Below, in pieces: positions 1-15,064 of a DNA stretch of 64,000 nt (its first letter is position 1; each line of letters starts with the position of its first letter). A program made the position numbers and the translations under genes. Below the pieces are notes generated by a model. The model saw only the letters and a list, made by a program, of their open reading frames with translations, was not told the DNA's origin and searched no databases. This DNA is from Pagrus major (lineage: Eukaryota; Chordata; Actinopteri; Spariformes; Sparidae): NCBI RefSeq assembly GCF_040436345.1, contig NC_133232.1, positions 33,121,315-33,185,314 of the forward strand, read 5' to 3'.

Positions 1-1140
1 TTGCTCAAAAGGCTCTTTAAATGGATTCTGACTTCTCAAGATTGTTTGCTATCAGAAGATTCTCCCCAGGCTGACATTTAAGTAGCAGCCACACAGACTA
101 GGCACGCTTTAATTCAACTGCTTTGCTTGTGTCTCTGAAGGTTAACGTGGGGTTAAAGGCAAAGTGGCAAGTTATGCTGCAGGTCACCATGAAAAGCACT
201 GATGGCCTCTGGGTTGCCATTACCGAGGCAAAAATAGCAGCAATTCACACAAACAGCAAAATCCTTGAGAGAATACAACTTCCAGTGTGAATTTTTAATG
301 CAGCTAGAGTTAACTGTAATTTTAAGTGACATGGGAGAAGCATCTTCATGTTGCATAATTACACTGGGGAAATGCTGGACGGAAGGTGAAAGAGTTCAGC
401 CCACTGGGACTAGTATGAAGTTTATAATGGCTAACAAAAACAGGAGCCTAAACTCATCAGCTGTACATTTAACCTTTCTATGTTGTTTATGTTGTCGTCA
501 TCTTAACTTGTGAATCTCACAGAGGATGTATTGGATTTGTCTTCTGATAGCAGGACTGCTTCAAGTTTGTTGCTTCCTCAGCTTTGTGAGGAAAGATACT
601 GCGTTTGTCCATGCAGACTCTAAATCTGGGGGTATGTGGGCAGCAAAATACCCATTTCATGGTATACCTTGGTTTGAGTGTGTAATTATAAGCAGGCCCT
701 TTATACTTATTGAAAAAAGACTTCTGTTTTTGTTCCTTTAACAATATTTGTGTAACACCTTATACCATGATAGTGTGAAACCATGGTATTTTCTGAGATG
801 GTTATCGTACCGTGAAACTCGTACAGTTGAAACCGATCTGTGCAAGCCATGTATTGAGTTCACATGAAATGCCACCAATGTAGCGGTAATGCCTTGCATA
901 GACCCAAAAAGGGTGACAGCTGCCTTATGTGGGACTCTTTTCAGTACTAGAGTTTACACCAACTTTTCCCTGTTGGTTATGCTGCCACACTGCGCCGCTG
1001 ACATTGACTTAATGCAACTATTCATCAATAAATACAGCTAAATGTATCTCTTCAACAATTTTAATTACAAATTCTCCATGCAGTGCATAAATATTTCCCT
1101 TCGTATTCACTACACTTCCATAAATACAACATCTACTTAC
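1..1140 (-). other. atp8a1: atp8a1 intron 2, partial
   Basis: This is the stretch downstream (minus strand) of atp8a1 exon 2 up to the window edge. It begins on the minus strand with a good donor, GTAAGT at 1140-1135. I looked for the next expected ATP8A1 exon (the segment leading into the first membrane helices) on the minus strand and did not find it, so it should lie to the left of the window. No repeat or other gene was recognised here. Confidence 0.7.
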
Positions 1141-1255
1141 CTGACTCGATTGCTGCAGAACTTGGTGAACTGCGGCTGGTTGAGGTGTATCAGTCGGGCG
1201 TCTTCTTGGTCAGCTAAGGATGTCTTTTCGGATGCGTCTTCTGTCTTTTCGTATC
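1141..1255 (-). CDS. atp8a1: atp8a1 coding exon 2 (phospholipid-transporting P4-ATPase IA)
   Basis: On the minus strand a polypyrimidine/CAG acceptor precedes 1255 and a GTAAGT donor follows 1141. The exon is 115 nt (2 + 37 codons + 2). After completing the Gly codon begun in exon 1 it encodes YEKTEDASEKTSLADQ, then a segment containing LNQPQFTKFCSN. This matches the cytosolic N-terminus of vertebrate ATP8A1, which ends in an NQPQ-TKFC motif just before the first transmembrane region. ATP8A1 is the catalytic subunit of an aminophospholipid flippase that works with CDC50A/TMEM30A to move phosphatidylserine and phosphatidylethanolamine to the cytosolic leaflet of plasma and endosomal membranes. 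Only about 54 N-terminal residues are in this window; the catalytic DKTGT domain is outside it. The paralogue ATP8A2 fits less well because its N-terminus differs. Confidence 0.92.
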
Positions 1256-3510
1256 CTGCAGCGTGGGAGAAAAGGCAGTGGATAAGAAACAAAATCTACC
1301 TTGAGCACAAACAAAAAGTAAGATGAAAAGGTGTTTTGAAGTATTTGAGTTGGTGCGTGTCTGAAGGTCCTCAAAGGAGTCTTTGGAGTCTGTAAAAGGC
1401 GAGTCAGTACTTTAAACACTCTCGACAGTGAAAACTCAGGAGACTGCGGCTAACCTTGATGCTTTAGAAACCTTAAATATTCATTTTTCCACATATCAAT
1501 ACTCTCATAGTTTTCAACAAAATGTTATGTACTGAAAAGTGTGTTCAACTACATTACAAAGCCTTTATTTTATTGTGTAGAGTGTGTGATAGAGTCTACA
1601 ATGTATTTGTCTGTGTAATAGGCTGCAATCGCCGCAGCCCACACAATACATTAAGGAGACATTTGTAATTATCTGTATGACACACTTGCCTCTGATAGCA
1701 GTATAATACTCAAATTATTATCTTAATGGAGTCACAAGGTGCTCTGGAAACTGCAAATGACGTGGACAATACCGCCTCCACAGAAAAACCCTGGGAATCA
1801 CCTGCATTATGTTAACAGCCTGACTCATACAAAGAAACATATCTAATTATCACAATTCTGATATCCCTCAAGTTGCCTACATGACATTTTCCAACTCGCA
1901 TTTTATTCAACTTCAATGAATACCCTGGCCACAGTTAAATGCCTTTGTTACGTCCAAGTCATACAGTAGACGTCCATATCCGATTACTTAAGGGACTTTT
2001 CAGAGGCTCACTTTTCAACGACTGCCCCTGAAAACTTTTGTTCCTGGAAATGTGTTGTGTGATTAAAGCTGGGAATTTCCTGTCGAGTGACATCCTGCTG
2101 TAGATTGGACTTATCTGTTATCTGGATCAGCTGCAGCGATGTGGTGACAGACAGAGGTACAGTACGTGCAAGGCTTTGGTTCACTGCAGTATCATACAAT
2201 GAGCGGGTATAGAATGAACTTGAAAAACCTGAAAACTGATACCCAGTCCGACTATGTTTCAAGTCCAAACCAAATACATACAAGAACAGCTTAGACTTCA
2301 GCTGACCTTAAATGTTACGCCTTACTCTGAGAATTACATGAAAAAACATAACATTTAACTGACAGAAGCCACCATTCACTGGTAAAAATTTAAAAAATAA
2401 ATTAAAAAAAACTTCTTGGATGGATAACACTTTTCTCTCCAACTCTGGAAGAGGCAGCACTGCTCTGCACCCACAAAGTTCAGCTAGGTGGGATGGAGCT
2501 ACGTTGGCTAAATCAATACATCAAATGAGGGTTGTACGTAGGTTGCAGAGATGCTGAGGTATGCATTTTTTTATTATTATTTAAACAACACACAAATATT
2601 TGTATTTCTTTATCAGCAAGAAGAATTTTCTAAAACATCCCAGACGGACACCATGTCCTGATTCTTTCCATGCTGGAGACAGGTGGGTCATGAAAAAAGG
2701 ATGTCAAGGGATGTTGCGGGAACAACTCAAACCTCTAGCGTGAAGCTGCTTACTGCAGTGCAGGATGGGGAACAGAAAACACACCAAAGAGTCTCTCGAC
2801 TGAAACACAACGTGTCTCTCAAAGGTGTTCAAAGATGTAAATGTACTGGAGTGGATGTACACGATGCCGGTTTAACTCTACACATTTTTACAAAATCATG
2901 GTTTAATCCTTATGTACTTATTTTGATAATGAACATATATATTGCACATTACAATAACTGGCTGATTAAATGGCACTGTACAGACACTTCAGATGATATG
3001 GAAGGAGCCGTTTCAGGCAGTGAAATTATATTTTGGTTTGACATTCACATTTTGAAAACCTTGTCAAATATTATGCCTAAAAGCAGCGTATGTAATTTTT
3101 GCCACCAAGCGTCTCAATCAAAACAACTAAAACAAAAGATGTAGTTTGATGTAGTCCTGAAGTAGTGTGGGAGAGTTGATGTAGCCATTGTTAAACAATC
3201 CCAGACATGAGTCATGCGTGTTATATTTAGTCATGCTCACCAACTTCCATCCTCACTCTCTGACGGCACTTTACCTTGAGTAAAATTATTCATTTCTCTG
3301 GGTTCGGACACTGTTAGAAACATTTGGAATAACATACTGTAAGTACATAATTCAACAACATATATCACAAAGTTCAAATTTTAATGCGGAAAAGTTCAAA
3401 TATCAATAACACATGGGTGTCAGCAAAGAGAATAAGGTCCGGGTAATACTTTCAGGTACTAGGTTCAGTCTTTGGGCTGACTGTAATTTGGCATTACTGA
3501 TATTGAAAAC

Positions 3511-3819
3511 AGAGCTGAAATGAATAGTCAATTAATTGAAAAATAATTAGCAATTATTTAGAAAATCGATCCACCTTTTCACACCACTACCAATATTTGG
3601 AAAAATGCTGAATATCAGCCCCAAAAAATCGGTCTATCTGTAGAAACTGTACACATTCTCAGCTTCCAGATTTTTAAATGCAGAAATTACCGCTGTTCTT
3701 TCTCATATATAACCTTAAACTAGGTCAGATGAATTGGAACGTATGAAGAAAATACTGAACAATTGAAACAATGAATCAATTAATCACTGATGAAAACAAT
3801 CATTTAGTTGCAGCCCTAC
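3511..3819. repeat. Degraded MITE-like repeat, 'gctgcaacta' family
   Basis: The left end reads gagctgaaatgaatagtcaa and the right end reads catttagttgcagccctac, which are approximate inverted termini. The interior has tracts about the loss of AT-rich symmetry typical of this family. The same ends recur at 14715-15064, 17014-17387 and 60826-61134, so this is a dispersed family in this genome. Confidence 0.6.
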
Positions 3820-6188
3820 CGAAAGTCAGGATCACTGCCGACATTTTGTTTGTCTCTGTTTGAGACTGACTTCAGGAGCATTTGAAGCTGGAACATCAAA
3901 CACACATACAGAAGCAGATTTGACAGGAATCTTCTTGTTTGTAAGATGAGAAATGATAAAAAACCGTTCCCGAGGTTCACATTTCCCTTTCCTCGTGTTT
4001 TAATTGATATGTCTAGATTAGTGCCCTCAGCACTGCCAAGAGAGCACTACTGTAAAACTCTTAAGTCAACAGTATTTCCACACTCTCAAGTTGCACGCAT
4101 GTGACCCAGTGGGTGCTGGGTGGCCTTCCCTTGCATGCAGTAATAGTGGTGTCAGGGGTTATGAGGTAAGGCCAGGCGTAGCATTGCTTCCACAACTACA
4201 CATAAACCCTGGAGTTTAAAAATGGAAAGAAGAGCCATTCCTGGGCACGGAGGGAAGGGGGACACAAGTGAGGGAAGCTGGCTGTCTGAAACATCAACAA
4301 CAACAAAACGCAGTGTCATGAGGTACTGTAACCAGAGCTCCTGCCGGATATGCACCAGTTGCAACCTGCCCCCTCCCCCGTCTGCCTACAGTATTTCCTT
4401 CATGTCATGTCAAGTCAAGAGGAAACAAAGAAGTAGGCTGAGACAGTTTCAAAGTCATGTTACAACTTTCTCTGCTCTTTTTCCCTCTCTCTTATTCTCA
4501 CCTTACTCTTAGCACTTTCTCACTCATGTTACACAAACCCTGAATCTTAAATTACAGCTCTTGTTATTTTAATGATCCACTTGGCTTAGCACGGAGGATT
4601 ACTGAGGAGTGGCTGCCAAACCTTCCTTCTTCCCACCATCATCTACTGATAGTTTTTCTCCTTAATGCGTGCTCTTGGGCTAAAAATAACTGGCCCCCTG
4701 CAGTCATTTGGGCTGGCTATCCCAGCCTGGTTATGCAAGACGTCAGATGAGCAGAGGTGGTTTATTGGATTAACGTGGTGGCAAAAGGGTGTGTGGATCC
4801 AGGGAGCAACAGGAGATTAAAGAGTGGTGCCTGCTGCTTAAGTAGGGAAACTTCCTACCATGATGCCTGAGATTATCACATGTTCTGTTTAGGTAAAGGA
4901 CCAATATAGCTTAGGTATACGATGTAGTCAACTTGAAGTTAAAGACTCTTCTTTTTTGTATAGAGTGGGAACAGGGTTGTCCTGAAAGCAAGAGAGGTCG
5001 GTTGTTTTTGAATCGGGAGGATATGTAAGATATAAGAGAGATTTGCGAGGAATTCACTATAATCAATTCAAAAAACACTTTTCAGAACTGTGCAAACACA
5101 TTGTAACAGGGTTTAATCTTTCACACATAATAGCACACTGGATGAAATTGAATTTTTGAATAGTGGCATCGTAATGGGCTCTAAATGTATCCCTAGGAGA
5201 AGTATAAAAAGGTACTTTCAGGCCAGGGAGGATTTACTGAAACATGACCTCACACTGGATAAAAACCCTCTAACACCCACTCACATCTGGTTTTTGTCTT
5301 CAGTGAGAAAGAGGACAATCAGCATCCATTTCTGGGTCGAATGATTCATCAGCAGTTATGGGTATTTATCAGTTCCAGTTCCAATCAGCAGTGATAGAAA
5401 CATGAAACCCCGGGTGGACATCCTAATGTTCGTCCCTTTTCCAGCACGATGCTATGATGTGTGTTTTAGTGAAGGACGCTGCCATCTCCATTCAAGGAGC
5501 ACTTGAACATCGTTCGATATAAAATATATAAAAGAGAAACCACCATAACATTCTCATTGTTTACATTTCTCAAAGAACTGCAGCTTCTCCAATTAAGATT
5601 TCGATAATATTGTGATTTATTGTGCAGCCTTATAGTCAGTGTGTGCTTGTGTCCATGTCTGTCTGTGTCTATGCGTGTCTCAGTTGTCCACAGAAGACTT
5701 AAAGTAAAGAGGATATAACTTCCCTGCTCTTTGGATGTCAGTGCGTCTAGCCTCCTCAACCTAAAATTAAAAACAGACTTTGCAGCCAAGAGCTCACCTG
5801 GTGACACTGAGAAGACAGGTGGTTGGGAATGAGTAACAGCACTGAGCAAAGGTGAGCGAAAGGACATTATCTCGAAGGCATGCTACCACACTGAGGCTGG
5901 ACGAGGCAATTTAAGTACAGCAGACATTCTGCAAGAAATACTGTGACACAGTTGCAGCATCAGTAACACCGCCGAATACAGCATCAATGTCACAGAAATG
6001 GAAAACATTTCTGGCAGTATTTTTTTTCTAAGTGATTTTCCACGGGGCGCCCTGGTGGCCTTGGGGTCAAAGCGGCTGCCAAAAATCGCAGCATCACAAG
6101 TCCGTGTCTGGCAGGAAACCGTGACTGTGTGTCAATCTCCATCTCTCTCTGCTTGTTTCCTGTCATATCCACTGTACGCTGTCTAATG

Positions 6189-6346
6189 CAGTGGCTCTCA
6201 AAGAAGTGTCTTTCATCACACACACTTAAAAGCAAAATACTTATCAGATGGTGGAAGCCTGGGACAAAATCTTGTCAAATGGGGGTCCCTGGTTTATTTT
6301 CTGTCAGATCAGGGGTCTTTGACATGAGAATGTTTGAGAACCACTG
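6189..6346. mobile_element. Short hAT-like MITE, 158 bp
   Basis: The element starts with CAGTGGCTCTCAAA (6189-6202) and ends with TTTGAGAACCACTG (6333-6346), a 14-bp terminal inverted repeat with one mismatch. The CAGNG-type terminus is characteristic of hAT transposons. The flanking 8-mers are gtctaatg and gtgtagtg, an imperfect (6 of 8) match compatible with an old 8-bp target-site duplication. There is no coding capacity. Confidence 0.65.
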
Positions 6347-9300
6347 GTGTAGTGAATGCAAACAACATTCATTTTCAAAAAGTCAAGAGAGAAAACCATA
6401 TTTTTAGTTTTGAATGAAATTATTTTTGCTGCACTGATGTATGGCCAGTGTTTTAGGAATACTCAAACCTCCTGTTCTATTACATGTCAATAGTAACCGA
6501 ATAATTATAAGTGCGATCTCACCTTGCACACACCAAGGAACAAACCTAGCAAACAATGAAAGTCAAGAAACTAAATCTTTAAGAAGCTTGGGTGATCAAA
6601 GAATTAGTGTCTACAATGACAAATGAAAACAGAGGGCTCGCGTAGCTGGTGACTGCAGCATAAGACCTGTGTGAAATAGCAGGCCAGAGGAGCTGGCTGA
6701 GCAGCTGTGATTGATGTTGTGTCTCTCTGTTCTGAATGAGCCCTCGCAGCAGGAGCCTGTGTGCTGGGGTAGGCCAGGTGCTGCAATGCACCAGTTGCAG
6801 CTGGTACTGCTACTGCTTAACTTAGTTCCTTTGCTCTCTCTGCTCAGCAGCCTTGACACAAGGGCTCGTATACAATGTTTAAGTAAGAGCTGTGGACAGC
6901 AAAAAACGATTGTGTCGAACATGCAAATATGCTGTCCATGTATAGAATGCAGGTATGTTCCAAACAAAGGTGTTAATAATACCTTAGTGCTGTTATCAGA
7001 TATTTCATCTGTTTCTATATTTTACAAGACAGTAGAGCTCTGTGTGATATATTGATATTTTATCGTTATCGTGAAAAGAACCTATATATCGTCCCAGATT
7101 TTATATATCATTATGTAGGATAAATGCTGTTTTCTTCCAGGCTTTAAAGGCTGCATTACAATCAACTGATGTAATTTTCCAAACTTTCAAGACCCAGAAA
7201 TACTGCTATATTATTTAAAGGCCATATCACCCCACCCTTCAAAGCAGCTTTTTGAACTTAAGGATAAAAAACATGCTAAAAAGAGACCAGGGGTGAAACA
7301 CTGCAGATATTTTGCTCAAACTGGAATTGGATTTGTCTCATTTCTGTTAAGTATCCCCTAAACCCACATATTTACAGTCTTATTAGTCTTATACAGTCAG
7401 ATTACAAGCTTGATTGCAAGTGCCTGTTAGCTTAACCACGCTAGACAGGTCAGCCCAGTTCATATAGCCAGAGCAACACTTGACAATAAACAGTAGATTG
7501 AATTTATTTGAGAAACAGCCTCTTGCTGCAGTATCAGACCACAAGCCAAAATGCATAACACATAACTGTTGATTGCTGCAGATATGCAACAAAAAACCCC
7601 ATGAATACATCATGTTGTTGAATACATGATCCACACTCAAACAGTCTATAGGGTTTTGTATTTAATTTACAACTGTAGCATACAGCCTTTTCTTTTCTTT
7701 TAGATTACGTCCCGATCATATAAAAACAATAAAATGTTGTTCTGTTTAATTGCTGGAGAACTGTGAACCGTGCCATCTCCAATAAGCAGTGTAATCGGGA
7801 ATAATTAGCAGAGTGGTAGACTTGGACCGTCTTTAATCTGCTGCAATCCATGCTAATGTTGTCTCTTTTGTTTGCTTTTGTGTACTGATATGCTATCATG
7901 AATACAGTCACTTGGTGGCAGATTTATTTTAAAAGGGGTTCTATAAGCAGTTAGTTGAGAGTTGTGGTTCTTAAGTCTTCAAGAGCAACCTGATCTCCAG
8001 GTTTTTGAAGCAGCTATTCTCGCACACCTGATCCTATTAAAGGCTACATATTGAACACTTAAATTGGATTAGAAGAGTAAAAGTAGAGCTAGAGCCAGAA
8101 AGTGGTCAGTCGGGCTTGAGGATTTGCCAGAGAAACAGTGGTCTAGTGCTCTGGCTCATCAATTCTTCAGTTGAACAGGATGGAAAAAGAAAACTTCTTT
8201 GACTGTACAGTAACAACTCGTATCAGCACAGTTTGATGTCAAAATGCAGAGCTGTTACAGTAACAAAGGAGACCAGCTTGACATTCATGCGCACCCGACT
8301 GGTAACTGTGGCCTTCACCTAATCTAAAAGTAGCAAACAAGGCCAACCCTGACAGGCCAACAAAACAGTCTGAGTTGGGGGTGACGGGTAGGAAAGTCCA
8401 GAGCCACTTAGGGTTAAGAACCAGCTCCAATTAGTCCAATCCATCAGAGTCATATGCTTGAGCTTATAACATCATTTTATCAATGCCAGCATGTTTTTCT
8501 GACAGTCGCGTATTGCAAAACAACGATGTAAAACTGACAAATCTACGCTGCAGGAAAAATTGCAACTAGAAGGAGTCATGTTGGGGAGGAAGAAACGGTC
8601 CAAAGCCTGGTTTCATTGCATGAAGAAACAATATCACAAACTATAATGTCTGTAAAATGATCAGTCTGGGAATCGAGAACCAGTTCGAGTTGAGGACCGG
8701 CTCCTCAACAGAGGTTAAATAGTGGAGCTTTTGGAAACCTGAGTCACATGCACATCTTTTTTTCGAATCCATACAAAGCCTTATTTGGTGTACCTCCAAT
8801 ATAGTATGGCGTCACTTCATTTCAGTCAAACGCTGTTGCATTTACCTCACTGGTAGCGCGACAATAAATTCCTATCAGATGAAAGCTACCTGTTCCTCTT
8901 TTATTATACTGTGTATTGAGGAAGTGATCATGTGCTTTCAAATAGAGATAAAACAGAACCTGGTCACCCTTTATTGATTGTGTGGAGAAACTATCCTTCC
9001 AAGCAGTTTGAGGTCACATGTTAATATATGTGTCTAATCTTTAAATGTAACTTCTATTCTATCTTTTCCCCAACTGTTTTTTCTTTGTGTTTTTTGTTTT
9101 TTCCATTAGTCTATTTGTTCATTATTCCTCTTGATGATAATGCTGTAATGCCTTATTATTGTGCCTTATTGTGTGGAGAAAATTATTAATGTTCAAAAAA
9201 GAATCGATAAGACATTGGCATCATAAAATCTTATCAATTCCTATCCCTAATGAGAGGTGGAGAAGGCACTGTCATTAAAATAGCCTTTCCCCCAGGTTTC

Positions 9301-12300
9301 TGTCTATAAGCATTAAAATCCTCCCCCCATATCCTGCTCATTTCCTTAGTTTCTACCACACTGTGTTGATAATGTACTCAGCCACTACCACAGATGTCTC
9401 AGTGGGAACTGTTCTTAATATTCCCTGGTGGACACTGTGCATTTTCTCAGCACTAATTTCATTAACTGCAGGCGTGTCACGGCTCAACTACCCTGACATC
9501 AATAAAGAGAGCAAGAATGGGAAACTGGGCGGATACTCGCTGTTATTATAATTCTTAATCTGTGTTATATTAGGCTTCATAACAACACCTTTCATCTATT
9601 AATGGGGCCACCATATTGCCCATACTCGGTGGCTGTATGAAAACATTGTAAGAGGCATGGAAAAAGAAGAGAGGAAAGAGCGACAAGGAGCCAAATAAAG
9701 CTCAGTAGGAGTAGAGAGCAGAAGCACACAGCTCTGGAGGGGAAGCCTCTGGAGGAAGGATCAATGCCATCAAGTGTCGTAATGAGTTTGGATGCAGGCC
9801 AGATGTCAGGATTATTGCTTGTGTCAGCCAACAGACAGACGGACGGAACAATAGTCACAAGGGGGCACGTATTTTGGAGACGGTGCCCACTGGGAAAAAA
9901 CTGGACCCAGCATGGCTTGGCATCAGCCAAGGCATGCCGGTCTTCCCCGGTCCGTCTTTTTATCACTCGCTGCTGAGTATTGTAGGTTAAAGAGATACCT
10001 TTGGTGAGTCAGAGATGTTTTAAGATAGTTAATGTACGTCAATCAGAATAGAACGTTATGTTAGTTTTCTTTTGTCAGCGCTCATTTGTGTATCTCTTAA
10101 TATGGAAGGCTTAGTCTCTTAATAACGCTCACCTTCAGCACTTTGGACAAGCAAACTTTCAAACTTAACATACTTAAATTTAAAGAAAATCAAATAACTC
10201 TTTAACTTACTCATGTGATTGACTTACTCATGTGATATAAGTCGCAGATAAAAACAGGTTAAAGACCATATGATCCTGTGCAGATTTATGATATTGGGTG
10301 GTTAAGTATTAGCTCAGGTCAGGCAGAAGTGGTGGGGGTGGAAAATTATTGCTGCCATGACTGTCAACACTAAAAAGATTAAGCACATCAAATGGCAGCA
10401 ATGACAGGAACAACAACGACCTGATACTCAAGCGTATTACCTGTACTCATGACACTCTGGGTTAAATGTTAAAGAAACACAATAAACAACTGACCAATTT
10501 AAACTTCAAAATACATCCCTAATATATCCCTAGTATATTGGCTCTCTATTGTCAGTAACAGTAACAGCACTAATCCTTGTTTTTAAAATAAGAGGATCAA
10601 CGGAGGAGATATTTTTAGCAACTGTATCTTTTTCTGGCTGTTCATGTTAGACCTCAGATAAAGCTTTTATAACAAATCGTAAAAAAGATAACATGTCACA
10701 TGCTGGCTGCGGTCTTACAACTTTTAATCATCACCTACTCTGTATATGATTACACTGTGAAGATTCAGTTGGCTCCATGACTAAGCCTTAGGATCCCTCA
10801 GAAAAGGTCCATGAGTCGATCCCTGCGGGTATATCATCCAACAAGATGTTAAAAAAAAGGATTCTTGCTCTTCCAGAAACAGTTCCAGGCTGAGTCCAGT
10901 CCAACTGTTGAGATACTGAACAAGCGCTAATGAGCTTGAGAGAGTTGTAGGCTGGTCAATAAGAGTAGATGAGGACGAGGCACGTGACCTGGCCACAGCT
11001 AGGCTCCCACACGGTTCATTCAAAAATACCAGGGTGGGTGGGGGCGGGCAGCTCCGGGCTACTGACATTGATCTAACACGAACGAGTGAATGGCAGCCAA
11101 ACCACAGTGAAGAGGCTTTGTGAAGAAAAACTGCATCAAATACGAGAAAAAAAGGGGGAATGACGAGTGGCTCAGAAGGTTGAGGTGTAATATGGAGTTC
11201 AGCACTGTCAGTGTGCACATTGTTCACCTTAACCTGAGGCTATCTGCTACAGTGATTAGGGTCACATTTGTTCCAAATCCCTGGGCTTTGGGATTTCTCA
11301 ATCTCACAACCCAGTGAGCCTAATGTGTCATTTGTATCTGCTCATCACCACCAAAGAAAGATCTGCACATGATTCATTTATGCCTCATAAATATTTCAGC
11401 AAACTGAGCAGACACAGTCTATTCATGGCAACCAAAATCCCAGAGATGAAAGCTCCCCCTCCCCTATCTCCAACCATTTGTGAATGGGATGGGGGGGGGG
11501 GCAAGGGGGTATAGATACTGCCTCAATCTAAGCAACAGTAACATCCATAAGTCGCTTATCAGATCACAATGCTGTAACCAGCCTTCACAACAACAACAGG
11601 GCAGCTGCAGAATTAATCCCCCTCCCCATTCGGCTCCGTCTGGCTCCCCATAGGCTCAGGCAGGCTACACAGGGACGGACAGTCCAGGGACAACATGGGC
11701 AGCTGGGGCTTTCTGTGACATCACAGGGTTGGCCTTGCCCAGCTTAGCTTAACGAGGGATCTGCTGGGACAGAAACCTTTCCACTGTGTGCGACTTCATG
11801 AATGGTAAAAGGGAAGAGCATATGGTGTGCAAGTTAAAGGTCTGGAAACAGGATATAGACCTTGTGAATTCCAGTCATTCTGTCACAGTGTTGTGTCACT
11901 GTTGTGCCTTACCTCAAATGACCATTCCTCGTCTTCATCAAAACCACATATATACAAAATGTATACGCCATGCTCGATTGTTATAGACACAACAGCACGC
12001 AGGGTGTCAACAAGGTTCCCCAGCAATAGGGCTGACAGAAAATGGTCAATTAATCTATTGGTCAACAAATGTTAATCAATTAATTATTTCGAGTCAAGCA
12101 ACCAAGACCGAGAGTCTACAGCTATGGTAACAGCAGCACTGTGAGGATGTACATGAGCGAAATTTTAACATCAGCATTAGGCTTGGCCCAAAATGAGATA
12201 TCATTCAATATCGCAATATTTGCTGTCATATGTCATATATTTCACAATTTCCAATATTGACCAGCTGTGTGATTCTTCACCTGTGAGGAACTAGTTCGAC

Positions 12301-14714
12301 TGAATTTTAATTTCAATATCTACTTTATTACAGTGTTAAGTCTCACGTGGCTGGCCCCTTAAGAATTCAGAGGGAAGGGAACCAGTGACAGAATTCAATA
12401 CCTAAGATAAGCAAATGTAGATGGCACAATAACTGTCAAGTTTCATACCAAGGTATATCTTGAAAGCAGTATATCCCTGCAACCCTAGGGCCTACTGCAT
12501 GAGCGTGCAAATGTAGAGCAACATTGTCAGGAAAATCTAAATATGCTCAGTATTGGAAAACTTACTAATAAAGACAAATAATCAATATCAAAGATCTAGA
12601 CTCAAATCTGAAATGGGGCAAAATCCTAATAAGGACAACCATACAATCACATGTTCTCTAAAAATAGCTGTAATATTCAAATGGCCGAGCAATGACAATT
12701 AATCCATCCCAGTGTTTAGTGATGCTCATTGACCTGACGTGACATGTTAGTAATGTGTTAGCTAAACAGGCAAACTGGCACCACCATCATCCAGAGCTAC
12801 CGAGTAGGTAACACGTGCACAACACAACCAGAAACACTTTCAGCTCTACAGAGGAAATATTAATATAAATGCCATCCTTTTCTATTATTGATTCGGCCCC
12901 AGTCATCAACAGCGTTACTGTATTTAGACTATATATAAACTGCAGTATCAATTACACTTCTGCTTTTATTGCAGGAGTACAGACATTAATGAACGTGATG
13001 AAAGTATTATTGTTTTGCTCACACAACCATCTAAACAATATGACCCATATTTGTCAAACATTATAGGCTTACTGAATAAAGGATCAGTAGGATGTAAAGA
13101 CGTAGCACAGCACAGAAATATAGATTGAGCTACAACTTTATACGAGACCTGCTGCGGTGATAATGCCTTGATGATGACAGTTATCTGTTTAGATGTTTAA
13201 ATTATTATATAGTATTGCAGCTAAGGTAAGCAGTATATATATAGTCCTGTGCAGAGGTAGGTTTTAAGCAGGAACATGGCTGTTATTGTGAGTTAGGTTA
13301 ATCTACATTTTGCCAACCAGTAGTGTAAATCTAAAGTAAAGAGACAGTCTAATGTTCAGTGGTTTAAAGATTTGTAACATCAGAAATGTGGACTTCTCAG
13401 AAGACCATGACTAATTTTGATAAATAGAAATCAAAAGATGGATTAATGAAATTAGATAACAATTAAGACCTTACAATTTCAAATACAAGCTTTTAAGGCC
13501 GTATATAATATTGGACTTAAGACATTTTGAGACTTTTTAAGGACATGCAGACATCCTGTCTTTATGGCAAAATGTTTCATAATTAGGACGATGGTTTGCC
13601 TTCTTCCAGGACGCAGGCAGGAAATCCACATTAGGCATTACAAACAAACATGGAGAAGGGTGAACGTGACAGAACAGGGGGACTCCACCCAGCCAAGACA
13701 AAACGAGTTTTTTTGAAGTCAGGGTCATAAAATGCCCAAGATCTTGGGGGTCAAGGGCAGCAAGAGTTTCATCTTCCCATCCATTGACAGCGTCACTTCC
13801 CTGTGGAGTGCCTGTCGACACCTCTCCATCTGACCTTGTCATCCCGCTGTGACACAATCACATTGGCTGTCTCCTGGCACGTGCAGGCTTGCTGCATTTT
13901 TGCTGCTGTTCATGTGTGTGTGCATCGCATAGACAAACGCAAGCGGGCCAGAAACAAGACTTCTGCTCACCAGCACAATAAAATATGATTGTGAATGCAG
14001 TTTGGGGCCTTCTCTCTCAGTATCTAATGCTGCCTTCATGAATTATTTGACATTTGGGAACAGGAGGTGGGAACAGAGTTACTGTACATCTTATGAGCTG
14101 ATGGCTAGGTTGGAGAGTATGGAAGATTTATCTCCCTAACGAGCATATATTTGCAACGCAGCTTTCCAAGGGGCTCGTAAATAACATTCGATCTTAGCAA
14201 CATTATGGAGGGTCTCCAGCTGACCTAGAGATCAGAGGATCAAATCAATTCCAGAAAATTGATAGTTCAAGGACTCTTGATCCAATCAGGACATTGAGAC
14301 ATTACAGTATTTGAGTTTAGGGCTGTCAAATTAAAAGATACTTTTCACAATTTAAAAATATTTTTGGAGACGGCTTTGAAATGGCCAAGATATTAATATA
14401 ATGGACCTGAAAGACACACTCATATAAATAACATTTTATGGTTATTATGATCAAAATTTCGCACCATCTAGTCACACTTTACAGCACTGATATATATTTA
14501 TTGTTCTTTCCTAGTTGTAAAAGCAGATATAGATACTCATAATCTTCTGAGTTTGTCTAACTTCTCTAGCTGAATAAAGGCCATCATATTCAATAAGAAA
14601 GACTATTACTGTATGTAATATATAACAGATATTATTTACTTAGTAAAGAGCAAAAACAGTAAGTTAATTAATCAATAAGTGAGACACAATACATTACAGT
14701 TATTCAACCAAGCA

Positions 14715-15064
14715 AAAAAAGCCATTATTCTCTAATTCCAGCTTCTGAAATGTGACAACTTTCCACTTTTCTGTGTTTTATATTACTGTAAATTTAGTGT
14801 CTTTGGCTTTTGGACTATTGGCAAAACAAGACATCTGATGATGCCACCTTTGGTTTCTGAACTCCTCTACGACAGTAAACTGAATATCTTTGGGTTGTGG
14901 AATAAAGAAGACATTTGTGGACATCATCTTGGGCTTTGGGAAACAAAGATTGACATTTTTTTAAACCATTTTCTGACATTTTATAGACCATACAACTAAT
15001 CAATTCATCAAGATAATAATCAACATAACAGTCGACAATGAAAATAACCGTTAGTTGCAACGCC
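14715..15064. repeat. MITE-like repeat, 'gctgcaacta' family
   Basis: The segment carries the family's internal landmarks: ccagcttctgaaatgtgac near 14737, tttatagaccatacaactaatc near 14980, and an end of the form gttagttgcaacg at about 15048-15062. The same order of landmarks occurs in the copies at 17014-17387 and 60826-61134. The left terminus is degraded, so that boundary is approximate. Confidence 0.6.

Noticed and set aside
2683..3144. 153-aa plus-strand open frame
   Set aside because: AT-rich, no domain, antisense to atp8a1 and not flanked by convincing exon signals.
10781..11227. 148-aa minus-strand open frame
   Set aside because: Low-complexity, no recognisable domain, no conserved blocks; expected by chance in a 25-kb intron.
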